From: an uncultured Bacteroidota bacterium
GTDB taxonomy: Bacteria; Bacteroidota; Bacteroidia; AKYH767-A; 2013-40CM-41-45
Length of the DNA: 64,000 nt
Direction: 5' to 3'
NCBI GenBank assembly: GCA_937871435.1
Contig: CALMQM010000023.1
Location: 1 to 64,000, forward strand
The translations under genes were made by a program, and so were the position numbers. How positions within the stretch are numbered: position 1 is the stretch's first letter; each line of letters begins with the position of its first letter. The notes below the pieces were generated by a model. The model worked only from the letters and a program-made list of their open reading frames with translations, did not search any database and had not been told where the DNA came from. This document shows, one piece after another, positions 11,401 through 20,100 of this stretch.

Positions 11401-12744
11401 CGTGCTACGCTTTCTACTCCAACATTCACAAGTGCTCCTGTAATCGGATGTCCTTCAACTACCGTTGTCTATTCTGTAGCAACTGTTGATGGTGCTGCTT
11501 CATACAACTGGACATTCACTGGCAGTGCTTCCTTGAATGGCGGCGGTACTTCTGTTACAACTGTAGGTCCTGTAGTTAACGTAACCTTTGGTGCCGGCTT
11601 CACAGGCGGTACACTCTGTGTAACTGCGACTACTTCTTGCGGATATACAGGAGGTCAACGTTGTGTGTCCATTTCAACTGCTCCAGGATTGCCTGGTGCA
11701 ATCAGTGGATCAACTACAATTTGCCCGGGTGCTTCATCAGCTTACTCGATAACTCCAGTTGCCGGTGCGGTTTCTTATGTCTGGACTGCAACAGGTACAG
11801 GAGTATCTGTAGTGGGTAGTGGAACATCAGCTACTGTTTCAACTACTGGTGCTTTCGTTTCAGGAAGTGTTTGTGTTGCTGCAATTAGTTCTTGTGGAGC
11901 TTCTTCTGCTCAACGTTGTAAAACAATTGGTACAGGTAAGTTGGGAACACCTGGTAACATCACCGGAGATCCTACTACTGGTGTATGTGGTCAGACTTAT
12001 ACATACAGTATTCCTTCCATGTCAGGTGCTACAGGTGGTTATACCTGGTCATTGCCTTCCGGTGTAACAGGATCTTCTTCATCTAACTCTATTACCGTTA
12101 CATTCCCACCTGCATTCAGCAGTGGAACAATCTGTGTACACGGAAATAATGGTTGCGGTGCAGGTCCTGATCGTTGTGTATCTGTGTTTGGTAACCCTGG
12201 TACACCAGCTTCCCTGAGCGGAAATGCTACTCCATGTATCGGATTTGATGATGTTTACACATGGCCGGCTGTGCCAGGAGCAACAGATTATATCCTTGTT
12301 GTTCCGGTAGGATACACTGTTATCAGCGGTAATCCGACTATCAGCAACTTTGCTGTTATCAATATCGGAGGTGCTGCCGGTACTATCGGTGTGAAAGCTG
12401 AAAATGCTTGCGGTGTTTCAGGTACCCGTACTCTTTCTGTAACTCCAGTTGGTTGCCGTCTTGCAGGTAATCAGCCTGAAGTTGTTAAAGCTCTCGCTAC
12501 TCGTGTATTCCCGAATCCAACTAATGGTCTGTTGAATGTTGAATTCAACAGTGCTTCCAAAGATGAAGCTTATTTGATCAATGTTCTGGATCTTAGTGGA
12601 CGTGTGATCATGGCAACTGAAGGTAAAGCAAATGAAGGCTCTAACCTCCAGGTACTTGATCTGTCTCACCTTGCAAAAGGTATGTACATGATTAATTTGA
12701 AAACTAACGAAGGAAGTCAACTCGTTCGTGTTTCAGTTGAGTAA
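5431..12744 (+). CDS. giant T9SS-secreted Ig-like/SprB-repeat adhesin-like protein
   Basis: A 2437-aa exported protein. A signal peptide of about 35 residues ends in SNAQ. Several beta-rich domains follow with the FNGxxxxxxFxxxNGxIxF pattern also seen in the preceding gene. Many Ig/PKD-like repeats of the form YSWSPASGLNATTG...TTTYTVTGTDxNxC alternate with them. Residues ~1450-1573 resemble a GEVED domain (VWLDANNNGSFADPGE). Residues ~1660-1742 are a SprB-type repeat (VTCNGAADGSASV, GTYTVTVTDALCG). Residues ~1805-2437 match the C-terminal half of the next gene. The last ~80 residues are a type A T9SS sorting domain (VFPNPTNG at ~2359, LDLSGRVI, LAKGMYMINL), so the protein should cross the outer membrane through T9SS and be surface-attached or released. 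Codons look strongly biased (GGT, GCT, ACT, CGT frequent), suggesting high expression. SprB repeats occur in gliding adhesins, but no gliding role can be shown here. Confidence 0.9.
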   Translation: MKNNTYSMRTLVRWMRWIGLSFLFLTGMLNVSNAQVSLLLNPTYGYTFANSSGTYTPLSGGTVFQSGATLNTDANSAAITLPFVFTFNGIKENTIFINNNGYITFALAQTTASNTVPLSTTTTSGYDGAIAGLANNLVAAATGTPEIRYGLNGTGDFVVQYQDLAVSTFTSTRITFQIVLGVDGKTVSIVYGPNNTGQASVSGSQVGLRGTNQQDWNNRTLASGGNWNTSGGAVGTSNTSTMTWTATSTLPTSGRTFTWTPNAYTPTYKASAIGSAEEFTTWINGPGPLNIPGTNWATNGYGNASWQIDNTTASTTGSGWTGTSGAYTPVDYVGASGGHSARFHAFNATSPQVGYLDYYVNLSGCGTANRRVSFYTMLTGSAPNLQVYLSTDGGATFTLQTMSPAFGTNAAWVSRFVDIGSVTSATTIIRFKATSDFGSNDIGLDHVTITLTGVTPPSIAVSPTSGTICAGTPGGVALTASGAGVGGTYSWSPASGLNATTGTNVTATPSVTTIYTVTGTDVNCAQGTATASISVNPQVGAIATATPPDVCFNANSNLLATGSQSFTTPLANTYTFAGSTTTYSSITGTNLGAGAIGDDVGIGNLPIGFTFNYNGSPETVFGASSNGFIQLGNTSPTFTGFSSNALASTAKVIAALWDDNNTTGSTITYATTGSVGFRVLTVQYTAMHVGGSGSSSNPTIDCQIKLYEGSNKIEIIYGSTSGSLSSTSATIGISGASGNYISVTPLSPANTSTTSTSSENSSISTAANFPSGTMYSFTPSGGPAFTYAWSPGTFLSATNVANPTATGVTASTTYTVTVTGTGGCSATATVSVNTTALSAGTITASGTACVGSQSITTTPSGGGTPYSYSWSPGGATTQSILTDPGTITYTVTVTDACLNTATATFTATTNALPSVSVSPGSSMYCSPAGSAIALSASGATTYAWAPASGLNATTGASVNATPAAATTYTVTGTDANGCSATATSSISVSASVSVSNVTGDPNPACSGGNSQLNVAGGTTSSYSVAATTYGLLSGSGTSAVTGDDAASSAISLPFNFSFFGTTYSSVYVHTNGFISFSSGQPTGSPYLETVGTAATPNNYIAICHDDLNVTGGGTVTYFTYGSAPNRVFVIDWSAVKFYNSASNNGDMSGQIQMFENDQHIAVHVTSSNDPTLSAHTIGIENSGGTLGYAAPGRNNVSYSFTNTTPEAWAFYPNGGTLTYSWSPVTDLDNPAISNPLASNLLADVTYTVTVTDASGCSNSGSVLISVGSPLVASATSNFTTVCDGQSVNLTASATGGGSPYSYSWDDPSASTTANVTLVPNPGQSTDYTVTITDACGGSEKATVTIVSNALPSVSVSGGNLICGSGSVSLTGDGANSYSWSPGGSTSNPVTVSPTVTTTYTVTGTDANNCSNTATQTVVVGAAVSVNSVTSSPDPVCQGASASLNASASMASSSYCAPATNNGGTSGDEITAFTSAGMGFAYTNAIQTPTPGYLDKTTIVGNAVAGSTYSISISQQDGSDAARVWLDANNNGSFADPGELLGTSSVGSSVTFSVTIPSGAYNGNLRLRVRNVYTTSNPVANLLSCTTGLSYGVSIDFTLNVTGGVDPLTYAWSPAAGLTPSASVSNPTTPGLTSNTVYTVTATSVDGCTATGTVTANVYDAVGASCSIDNNVTCNGAADGSASVSASGGSGSYSYSWAPSGGAGSTATGLAPGTYTVTVTDALCGTATCSVTITEPAVLSLTCTPTNESSPGSADGSVTIVATGGTAPYSGDGVHGGLTAGTYSYTVTDENGCTASCSATVGTNCVPSTAATSASASATEICSGNNVNLSLTGGSLGTGASWKWYEGGCGAGAVIGTGASITTGAITGAGVHTFYARAEGTCGTTACVSVSVTVTVGPPAGSIAVVSFPASGCVGGTGTITCTSVPNATGYSWSGPSGILFDGQPSPYVSTSTTVTLTYTALPPAGISGWNVCVFAKNACGNSPNTKCSWIRATLSTPTFTSAPVIGCPSTTVVYSVATVDGAASYNWTFTGSASLNGGGTSVTTVGPVVNVTFGAGFTGGTLCVTATTSCGYTGGQRCVSISTAPGLPGAISGSTTICPGASSAYSITPVAGAVSYVWTATGTGVSVVGSGTSATVSTTGAFVSGSVCVAAISSCGASSAQRCKTIGTGKLGTPGNITGDPTTGVCGQTYTYSIPSMSGATGGYTWSLPSGVTGSSSSNSITVTFPPAFSSGTICVHGNNGCGAGPDRCVSVFGNPGTPASLSGNATPCIGFDDVYTWPAVPGATDYILVVPVGYTVISGNPTISNFAVINIGGAAGTIGVKAENACGVSGTRTLSVTPVGCRLAGNQPEVVKALATRVFPNPTNGLLNVEFNSASKDEAYLINVLDLSGRVIMATEGKANEGSNLQVLDLSHLAKGMYMINLKTNEGSQLVRVSVE

Positions 12745-12756
12745 ACTATCAACTTT

Positions 12757-12796
12757 AAAAAAAGCCCTGATGATATTTCATCAGGGCTTTTTTTTT
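12757..12796 (+). terminator. intrinsic terminator after the 2437-aa protein gene
   Basis: A perfect 13-bp stem (12761-12773 with 12778-12790, core AGCCCTGATGA), loop TATT, followed by a run of nine T. A-run upstream makes it potentially bidirectional. Confidence 0.93.
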
Positions 12797-12971
12797 ATCA
12801 ATGAAAAATGATTTATTAACGCTGGTTAAAAATTATCATTCAGCAACAACTTCCTGTTTTAAAATGCGCTATGCAGAATTTTACATTTAAGTATTTTTTA
12901 TGCAAAATAGTTTCGGAACAAACTGATTCGTAACGCATAACCTTCTGAACCCCTTGTTAACATTGATTTTT

Positions 12972-13004
12972 TTGACCATATTCAAAAAAAAGATTATACT
13001 TTTA
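12972..13004 (+). promoter_or_regulatory. possible promoter of the 1261-aa protein gene
   Basis: TTG at 12972-12974 and TACTTTTA at 12997-13004 (one base off TAnnTTTG), but the 22-nt spacer is longer than usual. A short leader of about 28 nt would precede the ATG at 13037. Confidence 0.35.
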
Positions 13005-13036
13005 CTATACCAAAAACTATTCTAAATACTGACACC

Positions 13037-16000
13037 ATGAAACATAGTAGACATCTTCACTTGATTTCTGTCCTGTTTCTTTTCAGTTTAGTAACTGAAA
13101 CGATTCAGCTGTTTGCTCAAACTGCCCCTACTGCACAATCCATTCCTTACTCTCAGGATTTTAGTGGACTTGCTGTTTCCTCAACTACCTATCCTGCGGG
13201 TTGGCAAGGTTGGACACTTGCTACGGCTTCTGGCTCGACATTCAGAACAACTGCTGCTACTGGCAATTCAAATTTATTGGGTTCGTCAAATGCATCTACT
13301 ACTACTGGTGGCATTCATAACTACAATTCAAAAATCGGAATGCTGGCTTCCGGAAGTATTGATCCATCCATTTGCCTTGCATTAAATACAAGCAATTATG
13401 CAAATGTTCAGGTTACATTTGATGTAATGACACTTCGAAACCCCGGAACGCGAACGAACCAGGTTGAATTACAGTATCAAGTTGGATCTATCAGCGGTAC
13501 CTGGACGACAGTAAGTAACAATGTGAATGGGATATACGCTAATCCACTTACGCCAACTCAAACTACAACTGTAACAACCGGATTATCAATTTCAAATCTC
13601 AGTTATACTTTACCATCTGCCTGCAATAACCAAACAGCTGTATATATTCGTTGGGTACAGCGTGATGTTTCTGGTACCGGGTCCCGTTCAAGCTTTGCAT
13701 TAGACAATATTACAGTTTGCAGTTCTACTGTAACTCCATCTGTTTCCATTTCTGTTACAGGAGGAACTAATCCAACGTGTGAAGGACTTTCTCAAACTTT
13801 AACAGCTACACCTACTAACGGCGGAGTTACTCCAAGTTATCAGTGGAAAGTGAATGGCACTTCTGTTGGAATAAATAGTGATACATATTCTGCTGTGTTT
13901 AATGGAGGAGACAATGTTACCTGTGAAATGGTGTCCAGTCTGACTTGCGCATCTCCAGCCGTTGCAGTTTCTGGAAGTATCACTATGTCGGTACTTAGCA
14001 ATCCTGTTGCTTCTTGCACTGTTACTTCTGATGTTACTTGCTTTGGTGGTAGTTCAGGCAGTATTTTGGTTTCAGCAAGCGGAGGTACTTCACCTTATAC
14101 CGGTACCGGAACTCAAACAGGTCTTAGTGCAGGAAATTATTCATACACTGTTACAGATTTAAATGGATGTACCAGCACATGTTCATCGACAATTTCGCAA
14201 CCCTCTGCTCCACTGTCTGGTTTTTCATTTGTGATCAATGATGCGAACTGCTTTTCTCTCGGTGATGGAAGAATTGGTACGAACGTTTCGAATTCTGTTG
14301 GAACTGTACATTATGCCTGGTCTCCTTCCGGTGGTACCGCTTCACAAGCCACTGGTTTGCTTGCAGGAACCTATACTGTAACTGTTTCGGATGATTGCAG
14401 TTCTTTCACAAGTTCTCAGACAATTTCCGGTCCTGCAGCACCTCTGAGTGCGACCTGTAATGTGAATTCAAATGTTACCTGTTTTTCAGGAAATGATGGA
14501 AGTGCCAGTGTCAGTGCTGTTAACAGTGTTGGCACAGTTGGATACTCCTGGTCACCCTCAGGTGGTACAGGAGCAACAGCAACAGGATTGGCATCGGGTA
14601 CATATACTGTTACCGTTACAGATTATTGTGCAACGCCTGCTACCTGTACAGTCGTGATCAACCAACCTGTTTCAGCTCTTGGCCTTACATGCAGTTCAAC
14701 TGATGAAACCGGTCCAGGCGCTAATGACGGAACTGCGACTGCGCACACCAGCGGTGGCAGTGGTGGCGCCTTAACATTCCTTTGGGCTCCATCCGGTGGA
14801 AATGCATCTACTGCAATTGGGCTCGCCCCCGGGATATATACGGTTGTGGTAACTGATGGTACTTGCAGCACGTTGTTTTGTACTACTACAGTAGGTTCAG
14901 CTTGTGTTCCTTCCACTGAAGCCACTTCGGCATCTGCAAGTGCTGCTGAAATCTGTGCCGGGAATAATGTGAATTTATCTTTGAGCGGTGGTTCACTTGG
15001 AACTGGTGCTTCCTGGGTATGGTATGAAGGAGGATGTGGAAGCGGAGCTGCAATCGGAACAGGTTCTACCATCACAACCGGGGCAATTACAGGTGTTGGT
15101 GTTCATACATTCTATGCCCGGGCAGAAGGAACCTGTGGTATTACCTCATGTGTTTCAGTTTCAGTGAATGTAATTTCCGGAGCTCCTACAAATTCAATTG
15201 CCATAATCAGTTTTCCTGCGGTCGGTTGTGTAGGCGGTTCGGGAACTATTACAGCGACTACAGTTCCAAATGCAAGCGGGTATTCCTGGAGCGGACCTGC
15301 CGGAATTTTGTTTGATGGGAATCCGAGTCCTTATGTTTCATCATCACCAAGTGTTACACTCACATACACCGCATTGCCACCAGCAGGAATTTCAGGATGG
15401 AATGTGTGTGTGTTTGCAAAAAATTCGTGCGGCAATGGTCCGAATACAAAATGCAGCTGGATTCGTGCTACATTATCTACTCCGGCATTATCAGGACCAT
15501 CCATTGGCTGTCCCGGAAATACAGAAACATATATTGTTGGACCGGTTGATGGAGCTGCTTCTTATACCTGGACAATTACTGGGAATGCAACGTTGAATGG
15601 TGGTGGAGCAACAATAACAACACTCGGACCAAGTGTCAATGCTAATTTTGCAATCAACTTCACTGGTGGTCAAATTTGTGTCTTTGCTACCACTGCTTGC
15701 GGAACAAACAGCGGGGTCAGATGTATAAATATTTCCAATGCACCATCATTACCAGGTGCAATAAGTGGTTCACCTACTATTTGTCCGGGATCAGCAGGTG
15801 TTTATTCTATCTCTCCTGTTGCTGATGCCGTTTCGTATATCTGGAGTGCAACAGGAACAGGAGTTTCTGTAATTGGATCTGGTACAAGTGCAACAGTTAG
15901 TACAACATCTGCATTTACTGCCGGAAGTGTTTGTGTTGTTGCAGTCAGTGCATGCGGTTCACCATTGGGAAATTCAGCTCAACGTTGCAAAACAATTAGC

Positions 16001-16822
16001 AGCGGAAAATTAAGTACTCCCGGAAATATTACTGGTGATCCATTTGCAGGAGTCTGTGGTCAAACATATACCTACAGTATTCCATCCATGCCTGGAGCTT
16101 CTGGTGGATATGCCTGGACTATTCCACCCGGAGCTACAGGTTCTTCCAGCAGTAACAGTATCACAATTACTTTCCCATCGGTATTTACAAGCGGTACAGT
16201 TTGCGTTCATGGAATTAATGCTTGTGGAGCCGGTTCAGACAGATGTGTCACTGTATATGGTAACCCATCAACACCTGCGAGTCTATCAGGAAATCAAAAT
16301 CCATGTGCAGGTGGAGATGAAGTGTATACATGGCCGGCGGTTCCCGGAGCAAGTCAGTACCAGGTGATTGTTCCTGTTGGATACACTGTACTTTCAGGTA
16401 CTCCTACCGTTAGTAATTTTGCGGTGATCAATGTAACCGGAACAGGCGGTCAAATCGGGGTAAAAGCGGTTAACTCCTGTGGTGTTTCCGGAACCAGAAC
16501 TTTGTTGTTGAGCCCTGTAGGATGTCGATTTGCAGGTAACAGTACAGAAGAATCAAAATTCCTTTCTGCCGAAATATTTCCAAATCCAACTTCAGGAAAG
16601 GTTTCAATTCAATTCAACAGTGCAGATGAAAATTCATTTTATCAAATCAGTGTGTTTGATTTAAGTGGACGAGAATTACACAAACAAAATGGTTTAGCAA
16701 CGGTTGGATTGAATCTTTATGAACTGGATTTATCCAAACTATCTTCCGGCATTTATCTTATCGGATTACAAACTCCTTCAGGAAATGGATTTACCCGGAT
16801 TGAATTAAACTCAAATTATTAA
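13037..16822 (+). CDS. T9SS-secreted SprB/Ig-like repeat protein, paralogue of its upstream neighbour
   Basis: A 1261-aa exported protein. The signal peptide (~28 residues) ends in LFAQ. Residues ~35-230 form a beta-sandwich-like domain with no clear name. Residues ~235-320 are Ig-like. Residues ~325-620 hold several SprB-type repeats (SDVTCFGGSSGSILVSASG, GTYTVTVSDDC, GTYTVTVTDYC). From ~623 (CVPSTEATSASAS) to the end the protein aligns almost colinearly with residues ~1805-2437 of the 2437-aa neighbour, including the WKWYEGGCG/WVWYEGGCG, SGWNVCVFAKN and CSWIRATLSTP blocks. The end is a T9SS type A sorting domain (IFPNPTSGK at ~1180, FDLSGREL, LSSGIYLIGL). The matching DNA has drifted at synonymous sites, so the duplication is not recent. 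Probably surface-displayed; partner and function unknown. Confidence 0.9.
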   Translation: MKHSRHLHLISVLFLFSLVTETIQLFAQTAPTAQSIPYSQDFSGLAVSSTTYPAGWQGWTLATASGSTFRTTAATGNSNLLGSSNASTTTGGIHNYNSKIGMLASGSIDPSICLALNTSNYANVQVTFDVMTLRNPGTRTNQVELQYQVGSISGTWTTVSNNVNGIYANPLTPTQTTTVTTGLSISNLSYTLPSACNNQTAVYIRWVQRDVSGTGSRSSFALDNITVCSSTVTPSVSISVTGGTNPTCEGLSQTLTATPTNGGVTPSYQWKVNGTSVGINSDTYSAVFNGGDNVTCEMVSSLTCASPAVAVSGSITMSVLSNPVASCTVTSDVTCFGGSSGSILVSASGGTSPYTGTGTQTGLSAGNYSYTVTDLNGCTSTCSSTISQPSAPLSGFSFVINDANCFSLGDGRIGTNVSNSVGTVHYAWSPSGGTASQATGLLAGTYTVTVSDDCSSFTSSQTISGPAAPLSATCNVNSNVTCFSGNDGSASVSAVNSVGTVGYSWSPSGGTGATATGLASGTYTVTVTDYCATPATCTVVINQPVSALGLTCSSTDETGPGANDGTATAHTSGGSGGALTFLWAPSGGNASTAIGLAPGIYTVVVTDGTCSTLFCTTTVGSACVPSTEATSASASAAEICAGNNVNLSLSGGSLGTGASWVWYEGGCGSGAAIGTGSTITTGAITGVGVHTFYARAEGTCGITSCVSVSVNVISGAPTNSIAIISFPAVGCVGGSGTITATTVPNASGYSWSGPAGILFDGNPSPYVSSSPSVTLTYTALPPAGISGWNVCVFAKNSCGNGPNTKCSWIRATLSTPALSGPSIGCPGNTETYIVGPVDGAASYTWTITGNATLNGGGATITTLGPSVNANFAINFTGGQICVFATTACGTNSGVRCINISNAPSLPGAISGSPTICPGSAGVYSISPVADAVSYIWSATGTGVSVIGSGTSATVSTTSAFTAGSVCVVAVSACGSPLGNSAQRCKTISSGKLSTPGNITGDPFAGVCGQTYTYSIPSMPGASGGYAWTIPPGATGSSSSNSITITFPSVFTSGTVCVHGINACGAGSDRCVTVYGNPSTPASLSGNQNPCAGGDEVYTWPAVPGASQYQVIVPVGYTVLSGTPTVSNFAVINVTGTGGQIGVKAVNSCGVSGTRTLLLSPVGCRFAGNSTEESKFLSAEIFPNPTSGKVSIQFNSADENSFYQISVFDLSGRELHKQNGLATVGLNLYELDLSKLSSGIYLIGLQTPSGNGFTRIELNSNY

Positions 16823-16902
16823 TTTAAGAATTCATTCTCGAAACAAACATACCGGAGTGATTGACTAACCTCTATCCACTTCTATATTGAATTCTAAATT
16901 AG

Positions 16903-16935
16903 AAAAGCAGGCTCATCTGAGCCTGCTTTTTTGTT
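16903..16935 (+). terminator. intrinsic terminator after the 1261-aa protein gene
   Basis: A 12-bp stem AAAAGCAGGCTC (16903-16914) pairs with 16919-16930 around the loop ATCT and runs into T-rich DNA (TTTTTTGTTT). Confidence 0.9.
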
Positions 16936-17198
16936 TCCTTCATTCATACCTTGGCTTATCAAAGTACTTTTCTGTTCATCAGGTGAATCGAGCTGTTGCC
17001 CACTATAAATACTGGATTTGCCATGATTTCTTTGAAATGGACCAACTTAACGGTTATTTTGCTTAAAATTTGCCAAAAAACAGGGAATTTGACTCTCCAA
17101 GTACTTATCAACATTTCAAAAGATGTGGAAATTTTCTTAAATTTACCAACATCAACGAGTAATTGTTACTTATTTAATTCTTTAAGCCCATACAGGAC
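16936..17198 (+). other. 263-nt spacer with no confident gene
   Basis: Holds a 68-codon open frame from 16996 that overlaps the start of the next gene in another frame and has no family features; it is treated as chance. No promoter of the standard type with correct spacing is seen; TAAATTTA at 17138-17145 is a weak -7 candidate. Confidence 0.4.
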
Positions 17199-20100
17199 GT
17201 GAAACATTCAAGTCTTACAGGTGGATTTTGTACTTTTTTCAAAACGAAAAATTTTCTTTTTGTCGTTCTGTTTTCGCTATTAATATTGGTTAATAGTAAA
17301 TCTGCTTATTCTCAAGTTACATGCACATCAACCGGGACCTGGGCAACTGCTACGTGGAATCCTTCCGCCCCTACTGCCGGACAATCAGTTACAGTTGCTG
17401 TTGGATGTACGCTTACAGTGGATGTGAATACACCTGTGATAAATGATTTAACAATAAACGGAGTTGTCATTGTATCGAATTCTGCAACCAGTTACCTTAC
17501 TATTTCCGGTAATCTGGTTGTGAATAGCGGAGCTAAATTGCAAAATGACGGAAGTATTGAGTTTGTTACTCCTAACAAGAGTTTCGCATTGAATGGAACA
17601 GCGATTTACATTCACAATCCAAGGAATAATGTAACGCTTGATGAAAGCATTTTTTACAACAGCGCTGAAGCTTTTTCCGCCACGAGTAGCCTTGTCATTC
17701 AGAAATGGAGTGATGGCTCAATACCGCTCGGTGATCCGAGTCGCGTGGCTTCCAGTATATTTGGAAATCTAACATTGGCAGCAACTGTTCCGGGAGGTAC
17801 ATGGGATCAGGATGGATATTTTGCTACTAACCGTATCCGGGGGACATTTACCGTGAGTGCTTCTACAATTGTGATGGATGACGGCACAGGCGTAAGTACT
17901 TCCCTGTTCCTCCAGGATGTATTGATTAATGGAACAGGAAATATTGTTTTTCAAAGGGGACTCAACCGCAGTTTATCTCTCAGTACAAACAATTTTACCA
18001 TAAGTAGTGTAGCTCCGGCAAAGCCAACTGTTGTAATGGATACATCATACGGTGTGTTGAATTGGACAGTCACCGGCAATCTGACTATTAATTATGATTT
18101 CAATGCGGTATTTGGAAATAATTTCACAGCTGGAGCTGACATCAGAGTTACAGTTACTGGCAATCTTAATCTGAATGGCGGAAATATTATTTTCAATAAT
18201 AAAGCCGATGCCCCTTTACGTTTAACTGTAAATGGAACCACAACATTTAACAATACCACAGTTGGAGGAATTACATGTTTGATAGAAGGAGGAAATGGTG
18301 CCCTCACCATGGTCACTCAGGATCTTGTCATCTCTGCCGGTAATCCAAACTGTTTTCTTGGCAAACCTGGCGCAACTTTACAGGCAAAAGGTGCCGGAAC
18401 AATCACCGTGAATAATGATCTTCTGGTAAATGGAACTGCAACAACATATTTTGCTTATTCTGATTCACTGGCTGCAAAAGTACGTGTGGAAGCAAGAAGA
18501 GATATTTTATTGAATGGTCAGGGTTCATATACAGTTGGTGCATATTCAAATGGTGCATTTACGCTAAGTGCTATACGGAATATTTCGCAGACAAAAGGTC
18601 AATTCATCGGGCAATTGTATTCAGCAAATCTTTCTATTGATTCAATTATTGCCGGTACAGATTTTACATTTAATTCAACAACTGCAACTGATTATTTTAA
18701 AGGAAATCGTTCGGCAGGAAATACCGTAATCAAAACCACAGGAAATTTCAATGTGGTGAATTCAGGATTGCTTTCCGGTCAGGGTGTAATCGGGGTTGAT
18801 TCAAGTGCAGCCCCATTATCTTTTGTCGTAGGAGGAAATTATGTTCAATCAGGAGGTAGTTTTTCAGGTGTTTTGAATGGTAGCGGAGCTGCCACATTCA
18901 ATATTACCGGCATGGTTGATGTCAATGCCGGAATTTTTAAAGGTCAAAATAACATTGTTTACTCTAACATTGGCACAATCACCTTTACTGCCGGGAGTAT
19001 TGATTACGATGGAGGATTATTTTCGGGATTTTACAGCTGTAACAATTCATCACTTACCGGTGTGTTCACCATTAATGGAAATTGCAAAGTGAATTTTACT
19101 TCCGCTACAGACGAATTCACTTTTATTGGTGTTGGCAAAGTTGGCTTTGATAATAATAACCTGATTCTTACTTTGAATATTACCGGTGGCTTAAATATCG
19201 GAGGTGCAAACGGAACATTCATTTCGAGTCAATCCGGAGGTATAGAAAATATTACTCTTGGCAGTGCTTCCTTTGCAAATGGAAATAATAGCTTCAACTG
19301 TACTCAATCGAATGCTTTGAGCACAGGTCATACAGTTAAGATGACCGTTCTGGGAAATCTTTCAGTAAGCGGCGGAATTAATTTTCTATCTGCCAGCACA
19401 CAAAATGACACTGTGATAATAAATAATGATCTGATCATTTCCGGTGGATCTTTAAGTGTAAAAGGTGCTGATGCCACAGCATCGATAGTGAATATCCTTG
19501 GTGGATATTCTCAAACCGGAGGGAATTTCTATATGCATAACAATGTATCAGATGCATTAGGAGCTTCTTCATCCATCATTATGACCGTTAATTCCAATGA
19601 TGACGCTACGGGTGATTTTACTCACTCTGCAGGAACTTTATATTTTGATAATGCCAGCAGTGTACCGGGATCTCTGAACCTGGTATTGAATGTGAAAAGC
19701 CCTAATTATACTCTTGGACCGTCAGGTAATATGACAATGACTAATCCCGGTGTCGGTACAGTAGCCGGTGTGATGAACTTTGCTCACGTAGGCACAATTA
19801 ATTTCAGCAGAAGTGGCTCTCATGATATCCAGCAAATTCGTCAAAATATTCTGACGAACTGTACAGTGGATATGATCAGTGGCAATTTACAATTGGCTTC
19901 ACACCAGACTCCATCCGCCTTGCCGGATTGGATGCTTGTAAACGTAGGAGGGGTTTTGGCAATGCGTACGAATAAATTATTCAGCAACGCAACCAAGATG
20001 TATTCCGGTATTACAAATCTTGGAAGAATTCGTACACAGAATATTAATGGCATGTACGATGCTACTACAAATGCTGCTTTTTCTACAACAGTGGCTGATT

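Noticed and set aside
8000-12500. Short recurring DNA blocks in the 2437-aa gene considered as CRISPR or tandem DNA repeats
   Set aside because: The similarity is at protein level (Ig/SprB-type repeats encoded with varied codons); there are no identical direct repeats with regular spacers.
14623-15075. 150-codon minus-strand open frame inside the 1261-aa protein gene
   Set aside because: It is antisense to a repetitive Thr/Gly/Ser-rich coding region, which produces long Pro/Ala/Val-rich frames as a by-product; the sense strand carries clear protein domains. The similar frame at 10779-11012 arises from the duplicated region of the neighbour.
16996-17202. 68-codon plus-strand open frame before the 1423-aa gene
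   Set aside because: Overlaps the GTG start of a well-supported secreted protein in another frame and has no recognisable features.
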